Source of the DNA: Flavivirga algicola
GTDB lineage: Bacteria > Bacteroidota > Bacteroidia > Flavobacteriales > Flavobacteriaceae
Direction of reading: 5' to 3'
NCBI RefSeq assembly: GCF_012910715.1
Contig: NZ_JABBHF010000005.1
Span: 186,001 to 250,000 of the forward strand
Length of the DNA stretch: 64,000 nucleotides
Every line of letters starts with the position of its first letter. Position 1 is the stretch's first letter. Below, piece by piece: positions 37,228 to 44,146 of the stretch. The notes under the pieces were generated by a model that saw only the letters and a list, made by a program, of their open reading frames with translations, did not search any database and had not been told where the DNA came from. The position numbers were made by a program, and so were the translations under genes.

Positions 37228-38118
37228 ATGAAAGAAGTAACAGCTAAAAACTTATTTGAGATTTTTTGTGAAAAATTTGCAGAAGTAAATGATGGTACAA
37301 AATCATTTCCAACAACACTAATCATAGAGTTTTTATATGGGACAGAAATTGTATTTTACCCTGAAGAATCAGAATGGTTTAAAATGAGTTTTAGTTCTAT
37401 TGAAGACTACTATTCTGACTATGATATGGGTTCCAATTATGCTTATGAAATAAGTGCTATTATTATAAATTATAAATACAGTGAGAATTCGATTGATTTT
37501 GAGAATTTAAGAAATCAATTTGATCAAATTCAAGATCATACAGGCTTCTCTCATACAAATTCAATAGCTGTCGATGAGGCGGGCATAGATCATGTTATTG
37601 CCCTAACACATTTTGAACACCTTACTTTACAAAGGCCTGAAGATTATGAAAATATGATCTTCAATCACACGCTTAGCACATTATCAAACTCATATAATCA
37701 ATACCAAAAACCAATATTTTCAGAATTTCGTTTAAATAAAAAAATACATACTTTTACCTTGCGTTGGTGGGAATCTAATATTGGTTATAGTTTGCATTTC
37801 GACGATGATACCAAAGTGAACTTTGACCAGGTATTGTATGCCGAAAATGATGTAGAATTAATGTTGGAGCATACTCATGGAGATCAAGAAGCCTTTTTTT
37901 CCATTTGGTTGATTTTGTACAGGATCTGTGTTAAGTTAAAGAGTGCTTTGGCAGACCATCCTATGTTTCTACCAAATTTTGAATGTTATCCTACTTTTTT
38001 CGATCATTTTCAACAAAATGAGGTTTACGGCTTATTTGCTGAAAAACATAAAGATTTAGACATTAACGAATATGTGAATCTCCTTTTGAAAACATTAAAA
38101 AAACCTCAAAATTTCTAA
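37228..38118 (+). CDS. Hypothetical cytoplasmic protein
   Basis: The 296-aa protein has no signal peptide, is acidic and aromatic-rich (EDYYSDYDMGSNYAYE, HTFTLRWWESNIGYSLHFDDD), and has no motif I can name. Its company with DUF1963 suggests an accessory or immunity-type gene group, but this is only a guess from context. Confidence 0.6.
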   Translation: MKEVTAKNLFEIFCEKFAEVNDGTKSFPTTLIIEFLYGTEIVFYPEESEWFKMSFSSIEDYYSDYDMGSNYAYEISAIIINYKYSENSIDFENLRNQFDQIQDHTGFSHTNSIAVDEAGIDHVIALTHFEHLTLQRPEDYENMIFNHTLSTLSNSYNQYQKPIFSEFRLNKKIHTFTLRWWESNIGYSLHFDDDTKVNFDQVLYAENDVELMLEHTHGDQEAFFSIWLILYRICVKLKSALADHPMFLPNFECYPTFFDHFQQNEVYGLFAEKHKDLDINEYVNLLLKTLKKPQNF

Positions 38119-38199
38119 ATTATAGTAATCAAAGAATGACCATAGGGCACTAAACAAAAAGTATCAAAAATTCACATTGTTTATGCTGTTAATGAATAG

Positions 38200-38340
38200 C
38201 TAAAGCAAGTGTTGATATGTTTGTTTTGTTAAGTTGTCAATTTCTTCTTGATTGCCCGCTACTAATGAAGAAAATTCAATAAAATCGTTTGTATTTAAGA
38301 TAGCGTTATTAGCGCTTTCTGTAAGAGAAGAAAGTACCAT
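38200..38340 (-). CDS. Short minus-strand ORF, possible gene remnant
   Basis: The frame of 46 codons starts at ATG 38340, directly after an in-frame TAA, and encodes a plausible helical peptide (FIEFSSLVAGNQEEIDN). It fills part of a 315-bp gap between the hypothetical gene at 37228 and the SDR gene at 38434. No family is recognised. It may be the rest of a decayed gene, and the remaining gap shows nothing else. Confidence 0.25.
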   Translation of the reverse strand: MVLSSLTESANNAILNTNDFIEFSSLVAGNQEEIDNLTKQTYQHLL

Positions 38341-38433
38341 TTAGGGACAAGATTTTAAGGAACTTTATTTAACTTCGCCGCAAGTAAAACTTTAGTCTAA
38401 AAAGCAAAAAAAACAATAAATAAGAATTATATA

Positions 38434-39204
38434 ATGGGTATTTTGAACAAATTTAGTTTAGAAGGCAAAACAGCATTAGTAACAGGATGTAAAAGAGGTA
38501 TTGGAAAGGCTATGGCAGTAGGTTTAGCAGAAGCGGGAGCCAATATTATTGGAGTGTCGGCTTCGTTAGAATTGGAAGGTAGTAATGTTGAAAAAGAAGT
38601 TCAAGCTGTGGGCAAAAGTTTTAAAGCTTATCAATGTGATTTTTCTAATAGAAAAGACTTGTATACTTTTATAGAAGAAGTTAAAAAGGATAATCCGGTT
38701 ATAGATATCTTAGTAAATAATGCAGGAACTATTTTAAGAGCACCAGCTGTGGAGCATTCTGATGATTTGTGGGATAAGGTGATTGAAGTAAATCAAAATG
38801 CTCAGTTTATTTTAACCAGAGAAATTGGTAAAGATATGGTATCTAGAGGTGCTGGAAAAGTAATATTTACCGCATCGTTATTAACATTTCAAGGAGGTAT
38901 AACAGTACCTGGGTATGCAGCAAGTAAAGGTGCTATAGGGCAATTAACGATGGCTTTTTCTAACGAATGGGCGGGTAAAGGAGTTAATGTAAACGCTATT
39001 GCTCCTGGTTATATTTCGACAGATAATACAGAAGCTTTACGAAATGACCAGGCTAGAGCTAATTCTATTTTATCTCGTATTCCAGCTGGAAGATGGGGTA
39101 AAGCTGAAGATTTTGCTGGGCCAACGGTATTTTTAGCTTCTGAAGCAGCTGCTTATATGAATGGAGCCATCGTACTTGTAGATGGTGGATGGATGGGCAG
39201 ATAA
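38434..39204 (+). CDS. kduD: KduD-like SDR dehydrogenase (2-deoxy-D-gluconate 3-dehydrogenase type)
   Basis: The 256-aa classical SDR has the cofactor motif TGCKRGIGKAMA, NNAG, a catalytic Ser in FTASLL, and Tyr/Lys in GYAASKG. The tail RIPAGRWGKAEDFAGPTVFL and the DGGWMGR end are typical of KduD. KduD interconverts 2,5-diketo-3-deoxygluconate and 2-keto-3-deoxygluconate, following KduI. A kduI gene is present at 42872. Here it lies 23 bp before a MaoC gene, so a role on a CoA-linked or other intermediate is also possible. Cytoplasmic. Confidence 0.85.
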   Translation: MGILNKFSLEGKTALVTGCKRGIGKAMAVGLAEAGANIIGVSASLELEGSNVEKEVQAVGKSFKAYQCDFSNRKDLYTFIEEVKKDNPVIDILVNNAGTILRAPAVEHSDDLWDKVIEVNQNAQFILTREIGKDMVSRGAGKVIFTASLLTFQGGITVPGYAASKGAIGQLTMAFSNEWAGKGVNVNAIAPGYISTDNTEALRNDQARANSILSRIPAGRWGKAEDFAGPTVFLASEAAAYMNGAIVLVDGGWMGR

Positions 39205-39227
39205 TTTAATCATAAAAATATCAAGAT

Positions 39228-39680
39228 ATGCATATTGTATCAAGGTTTTACGAGGATTACGAATTAGGTAGTAAAAGAGAGACTTTAGGAAGAACAATTA
39301 CAGAAACAGATTTTGTTGTTCATGCTGGACATACAGGCGACTATTTTCCACATCATATGGACGCCGAATGGTGCAAAACACAACCTTTTAAGCAACGAAT
39401 TGCTCATGGTACACTTACGTTTAGTGTAGGTATTGGTATGACGGCTACAGAAATAAACCCTGAGGCTTTTTCTAAAGGATATGACCGATTGCGTTTTATA
39501 AAACCCGTATATATAGGTGATACCATTAGGGTTGTAGTCACAGTTAGCGAAAAGAAAGCATCTAAACGTCCTGAATTAGGCCATGTTAATGAGCATGTTG
39601 AAATATTTAATCAGCGAGATGAATTGGTTTTGGTTTGTGATCATATTTTACTCGCTAAGAAAAAGGAATTCGAGACCTAA
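39228..39680 (+). CDS. MaoC-like acyl-CoA hydratase/dehydratase
   Basis: The 150-aa hot-dog protein has the catalytic dyad intact: D38 and H43 in GDYFPHHMD, followed by [14 protein letters not shown]. The tail [20 protein letters not shown] mirrors the protein at 30334, which lacks the His. The family hydrates or dehydrates enoyl-CoA, as with mesaconyl- and itaconyl-CoA. Lying 23 bp after the KduD-like gene, it probably belongs to the same route as the CoA-transferases 5 kb upstream. Confidence 0.88.
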   Translation: MHIVSRFYEDYELGSKRETLGRTITETDFVVHAGHTGDYFPHHMDAEWCKTQPFKQRIAHGTLTFSVGIGMTATEINPEAFSKGYDRLRFIKPVYIGDTIRVVVTVSEKKASKRPELGHVNEHVEIFNQRDELVLVCDHILLAKKKEFET

Positions 39681-39683
39681 ACT

Positions 39684-39848
39684 TTTTAAACTAGTTTGTT
39701 TAAAATAGTTTTATGCCAGTTTAAGCATAAGTAAGGAATATTAGTTATAGGTATTGATCATATAGTAGAGATCAGTATTTAATCATATTCTTAGCTTTGC
39801 TTAATCTGGCATTTATTTTATATATTTTATTAAACTAGTTTAAAACTT
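39684..39848. repeat. Long imperfect inverted repeat (about 165 bp), hairpin or MITE-like
   Basis: The outer arms share TTTTAAACTAGTTT and its complement, and the right arm alone contains the 14-bp perfect palindrome TTAAACTAGTTTAA (39830-39843). Further in, ATGCCAG-T-TTAAGCA on the left pairs with TGCTTAA-T-CTGGCAT on the right, and the innermost GATC blocks also pair around a short loop. It fills the whole gap between the MaoC and sulfatase genes. Confidence 0.6.
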
Positions 39849-39858
39849 TAGAAAAAGA

Positions 39859-41481
39859 ATGATGAAAATTAAATTTCCTATAATGGTTTTTGGACCATTA
39901 TTTTGTGTATTGTTATTTGTTTCTTGTAAGCAAGCAGAAGAAAAAGCTGATAAAAAGCAAAAACCAAACATTATCTATATTATGACAGACGATCATGCTG
40001 CTGGTGCAACTGGCATGTATGGAGGCCGTTTGGCAAGTTTAAACCCTACGCCAAATCTGGATAAGTTAGGAAGTGAAGGGATGGTTTTCGATAATTGCTT
40101 TGTTACAAATTCCATCTGTACTCCAAGTAGGGCGTCTATCATGACAGGACAATACAGCCAGACAAACGGAGTTTTAGATTTGTGGAACGAATTAGATACG
40201 GAAAAGCAATATCTTCCACAGGAAATGAAGAAATTGGGGTATCATACGGCCATGATAGGAAAATGGCATTTGCACAACGAACCAAAAGCTTTCGATTATT
40301 ATAAGGTACTACCAGGACAGGGGAAATATTTTGATCCCGTATTTAGAGTACGTGGTGAAAAAGAATGGCCCAATAATACAGTGGAATATAAGGGCCATAG
40401 TACAGATGTTATTACGGATCAAGTACTGGATTGGTTTGAAAATATAAAAGGTAATGATGGTGCGCCTTTCTTTTTAATGTATCACCTTAAGGCGCCACAT
40501 GATATGTTTGAATTCAATCCCAAATATGCCAATTATTTAGAAAATAAATTTATTCCCGAGCCTGAAAGTTTGTATAACCAACCACTTTGGGGGTCTGAAG
40601 CAACTCGTGGAAAAAATGACAGCTTAATAAATACAATAGGGTCTTCCATTTCTAAAAGGCATCCATATCGTAGCTATGTTAATGTTTATAAAACAGGTGG
40701 CCAACCTACGGAAAAGGAAGCGACCAGTGCTGCTTACCAGGAATATTTAAAGAGATATTTAAGATGTGTAAAAGGTGTAGATGATAACCTAGGACGTTTT
40801 TTTGATTATTTAAAAAAGAAAGGTTTATGGGAAAACACTATTATAGTATACACATCCGACCAAGGGATGATGTTGGGCGAGCATGATTTTGAAGATAAGA
40901 GATGGATGTATGAAGAATCAATTCATATGCCGTTAATAGTACGCTATCCAGACATGGTAAAGAAAGGTTCTAGAACAGATTTAATGGTAAATAATACAGA
41001 TTTTGCACCTACTTTAATAGAATTGGCTGGAGGTAAACAGCCAGATTACATGCAAGGAGAGAGTATGGTAGATATCTTAAAAGGGCATGCACCAGACGAT
41101 TGGAGAACAAGTACCTATTACCGCTATTGGATGCAAATGGTTCATCATGATATTCCAGCCCATTTCGGGATAAGAAGCAAAGAACACAAATTGATTTTCT
41201 TTTATGGGAGGTACCATAATTTAGAAAAAGAGGGCACGCTTTCTATGTACTGGAATGATGAGGCACATTCCAATAAAGTGGGGATAACACCAGCAGCTTG
41301 GGAATTTTATGATTTAAAGAATGATCCAGATGAGCTGGTAAATCAATATAATAACCCGGCATATAAAGAAGTTATCGATAAGATGAAGGCTGAATTGAAA
41401 GAAACCAGAAAAGAGTTAAATGAAGAAGATCATGATTATCCGCATTTAAAAGAAATCATTGATAAACACTGGGATGATTAA
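39859..41481 (+). CDS. Family S1 sulfatase lipoprotein
   Basis: The 540-aa protein has a lipobox (LLFVSC, Cys23), metal ligands D44/D45 in IMTDDHAAG, and the formylglycine motif C87-T-P-S-R. IGKWHLHNEP and YTSDQGMMLGEHDFEDK complete the active site. It resembles iduronate- and choline-sulfatase-like enzymes with a C-terminal subdomain (RYHNLEKEGTLSMYW). Sulfate position is not deducible. It is separated from the MaoC gene by the large inverted repeat and ends at a strong terminator. Confidence 0.95.
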   Translation: MMKIKFPIMVFGPLFCVLLFVSCKQAEEKADKKQKPNIIYIMTDDHAAGATGMYGGRLASLNPTPNLDKLGSEGMVFDNCFVTNSICTPSRASIMTGQYSQTNGVLDLWNELDTEKQYLPQEMKKLGYHTAMIGKWHLHNEPKAFDYYKVLPGQGKYFDPVFRVRGEKEWPNNTVEYKGHSTDVITDQVLDWFENIKGNDGAPFFLMYHLKAPHDMFEFNPKYANYLENKFIPEPESLYNQPLWGSEATRGKNDSLINTIGSSISKRHPYRSYVNVYKTGGQPTEKEATSAAYQEYLKRYLRCVKGVDDNLGRFFDYLKKKGLWENTIIVYTSDQGMMLGEHDFEDKRWMYEESIHMPLIVRYPDMVKKGSRTDLMVNNTDFAPTLIELAGGKQPDYMQGESMVDILKGHAPDDWRTSTYYRYWMQMVHHDIPAHFGIRSKEHKLIFFYGRYHNLEKEGTLSMYWNDEAHSNKVGITPAAWEFYDLKNDPDELVNQYNNPAYKEVIDKMKAELKETRKELNEEDHDYPHLKEIIDKHWDD

Positions 41482-41521
41482 TTTTATGGATTAAATAACA
41501 TCATGATAGTTTTTTAATAAA

Positions 41522-41547
41522 AAAACCTGCGCTACTGCGCAGGTTTT
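41522..41547. terminator. Strong bidirectional intrinsic terminator
   Basis: A perfect 11-bp stem (AAAACCTGCGC / GCGCAGGTTTT) with a TACT tetraloop sits between the converging sulfatase (end 41481) and DUF4861 (end 41676) genes. Confidence 0.9.
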
Positions 41548-41675
41548 GCTTTTTAATAGGTTAGAGCTTTATTAAGAAAGAACCAACTTGTATGGTTTTC
41601 TTAATTTAAAGAGTTTGCATTTGGTAAAACATAAATAGTACCATGTAGGTTGTTTCGAATTTATGCTGACTTAGA

Positions 41676-42851
41676 TTATGGGTTACTCTCTAATTTTATA
41701 ATGAATGGGTTGTTGATTTTTAACGAAAATTGATTCAAATAGTTTTCCCATGCTTTTTTATTTTCAAATTGCCCACTTTTTTTCCAACCAAATCCAGCAT
41801 AATATTCAACCTTATCATTTATAACGTTCAGGTTTGCAAATGCATTACTTAAATCTTTTTTATCGGTATCATATTTTTCAGAATCTATAAAATATTTTTT
41901 TGTGGCTACTATAGCTGTTCCAAGTTCAGAATCGCCATGTGGTTGCCAATAGCTTACCCAATAGTTGTCGTCATTGCTTACAACTTCTCCATCTTTTTCA
42001 TGTAAGGTTAAACCAGCCAAAACTGAATCAGATCCGTTTAAAGATATTTCGAATTTCGATAAGTTACTTCCCAGGTCCAAGCTTATGATTCTGGACTCTT
42101 TTATAGTATGTCCATTAGCATCCCAATCTTCATATTTTAAATAAAAACTAGTTCTAATTGGCCCGGTTGTTATGGTTTTCCAATGTGTGAAGTTTTTAGA
42201 TAAATAAAAAGAATCTTCATGTTTTATAGTAATTCCTCCAACACCTCTGCTTATTCCAACATGAAAGTTGTCTAGACCTTCTCCATTATCTTCATGGTAA
42301 GATCCGCCATCTGTATTTTTTTTATACCATTTGTTTATAATAGGATAGTTAACCCTTTTAAGCCATGCGTCAACACCACTGGATAAAGTACCACCAGGTA
42401 TACTATCTTCAACCATTTTTTGAGCGGTAGGGCCAAAAACCCGAAATGCTACTTTGTCGTTTTCCCAAGCATAATCATCTGTTCGTTCTGGTACAAAACG
42501 AGAAAAACAAATGTCCTGTGCTTTAGTTTTTGATTCCAAAGGAATAGCTACTATTTCATATTTCTTTACCGAATTAGCGGCTACTTTAGGTTGGAACAAT
42601 AAAACATCGTATACACCATCCTCATTATTATCAACGAGTTGAGATAACATCAGTGCATTCGAATCTGTATCCTTTACACCCAAGTATGTTAAAGAGTCAA
42701 CTTTTAAAAATTCTTTTGTTAACTCTACGGTTTCAAACGTTCTTTCAATGTTTAATGTGTTTTTAACGGTGATTATTTTGCGTTCCTCTTTCGTACAAGC
42801 AGAAAAAATTAATACGCAAAAACTGAAAATACATAGTTTTTTAACGACCAT
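41676..42851 (-). CDS. DUF4861 lipoprotein
   Basis: The 391-aa protein has a lipobox (CVLIFSAC, Cys19) and the DUF4861 pattern (LLFQPKVAANSVKKYEIV, FRVFGPTAQKM, GVDAWLKRVNYPIINKWY, YHEDNGEGLDNFHVG). The fold is probably beta-rich like mutarotases or lyase-associated sandwiches. The family is common beside kduI and polysaccharide lyases in Bacteroidetes and may handle unsaturated or acidic sugars. It lies 20 bp after kduI in a two-gene operon. Confidence 0.82.
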   Translation of the reverse strand: MVVKKLCIFSFCVLIFSACTKEERKIITVKNTLNIERTFETVELTKEFLKVDSLTYLGVKDTDSNALMLSQLVDNNEDGVYDVLLFQPKVAANSVKKYEIVAIPLESKTKAQDICFSRFVPERTDDYAWENDKVAFRVFGPTAQKMVEDSIPGGTLSSGVDAWLKRVNYPIINKWYKKNTDGGSYHEDNGEGLDNFHVGISRGVGGITIKHEDSFYLSKNFTHWKTITTGPIRTSFYLKYEDWDANGHTIKESRIISLDLGSNLSKFEISLNGSDSVLAGLTLHEKDGEVVSNDDNYWVSYWQPHGDSELGTAIVATKKYFIDSEKYDTDKKDLSNAFANLNVINDKVEYYAGFGWKKSGQFENKKAWENYLNQFSLKINNPFIIKLESNP

Positions 42852-42871
42852 AGTTGGAGATTTAATATTAT

Positions 42872-43714
42872 TTATCTTAATTCATTTATTTTACAAGTGT
42901 CCATATCACTGTAATCTAAATTCTCGCCAGCCATACCCCATATAAATGTATAACTACTGGTTCCAGATCCTGAGTGAATTGACCATGGCGGAGAAATTAC
43001 AGCTTGGTTATTAGCCATCCAGATATGTCTTGTTTCATTTGGTTGGCCCATAAAATGACAAACAGCCTGATCTTCTGGTACTTCAATGTAAAAATAGATT
43101 TCCATCCTTCTATCATGTACATGTGCAGGCATGGTATTCCAAACACTCCCTTGTTTTAAGGTAGTCATTCCCATTTGTAATTGGCAAACATCGACAACAC
43201 TATTCACAATGTATTTTCTTAAAGTACGTGCATTAGCTGTTTCTGGAGAGCCCAATTCTACAACTTCAACATCATTTATTCCAATTTTTTTATTTGGAAA
43301 AGCTTTGTGAGCTGGTGTTGAGTTTAAATAAAACTGTGCAGGACTATCGCTGGATTTACTAGAAAAAACAACTTTTTTATTCCCTTGGCCCAGATATAAT
43401 GCTTCTTTATGCTCAAGTGTGTATTCTGTCCCGTCTACAGTTACCGTACCAGTATTTCCAATATTGATAATGCCAAGTTCTCTTCTGTCCAAAAAGTTTT
43501 CAGATTTCAAAGGATCTATTGATTCAAGTTCAACAGATTTATTAACAGGAACAACGCCGCTGATCATATATCTGTCATAATGAGAATACACCCATTTCAG
43601 CATGTCCTCGTTCATAACATTTTCCACTAAAAATTCATTACGTAATGCTTTAGTATCATATTGTTTTACAGCTTCAGGGCTTGAAGCATACCTAACTTCA
43701 TAATTGTTGTTCAT
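42872..43714 (-). CDS. kduI: 5-keto-4-deoxyuronate isomerase
   Basis: The 280-aa cytoplasmic cupin protein has length and sequence of KduI. Zinc ligands are H198, H200 and E205 in MPAHVHDRRMEIY, and H247 in WSIHSG. KduI converts 5-keto-4-deoxyuronate, formed from unsaturated uronates, to 2,5-diketo-3-deoxygluconate. The next enzyme, KduD, is encoded at 38434. Its presence shows that this region handles uronate from a lyase-cleaved polymer, though no lyase is in the window. It is divergent from the GH2 gene at 44147. Confidence 0.94.
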   Translation of the reverse strand: MNNNYEVRYASSPEAVKQYDTKALRNEFLVENVMNEDMLKWVYSHYDRYMISGVVPVNKSVELESIDPLKSENFLDRRELGIINIGNTGTVTVDGTEYTLEHKEALYLGQGNKKVVFSSKSSDSPAQFYLNSTPAHKAFPNKKIGINDVEVVELGSPETANARTLRKYIVNSVVDVCQLQMGMTTLKQGSVWNTMPAHVHDRRMEIYFYIEVPEDQAVCHFMGQPNETRHIWMANNQAVISPPWSIHSGSGTSSYTFIWGMAGENLDYSDMDTCKINELR

Positions 43715-44146
43715 TTCTATAATTTGTTTAAAAATTCATTATTAGATTTAATTAAGCTTTGCTAAAATACTATAAAGACCACTTAATTAATTGTTTGATC
43801 ATTAATTCTATTAATTATGAACTATATGTACATCTATTTAGAACAATTTGTGTATGTGTTGAAAACTACTAATCGTCTTTTTGTTACATGTTTTAAGTTT
43901 TAGTATAAAGTATGGTTAATTCATTTTATGAAATAAATTATGGTAAAATGTGTTTAGTGAAAAAGTGAAACATATGTTGTTTTATTAAAATAGCACCTGT
44001 TTATCTCAAAGAATTAAATCAAGTGTTTTTTTTTATGCAACAAATGTGTTTTTTAGGAAAATTGTATCCGTTATTTTTTATTAAAGAATAGGTATAAATT
44101 ATATTTACTATAAACATATTAGTACAATTCAAAAAACAATAGTTAT
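43715..44146. other. Divergent intergenic region between kduI and GH2
   Basis: About 430 bp of AT-rich DNA that should hold promoters for both the kduI pair and the GH2-sulfatase-GH28 run. A TATATTTA box near 44100 is one base off the -7 consensus. I see no ORF or strong hairpin. Confidence 0.35.
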
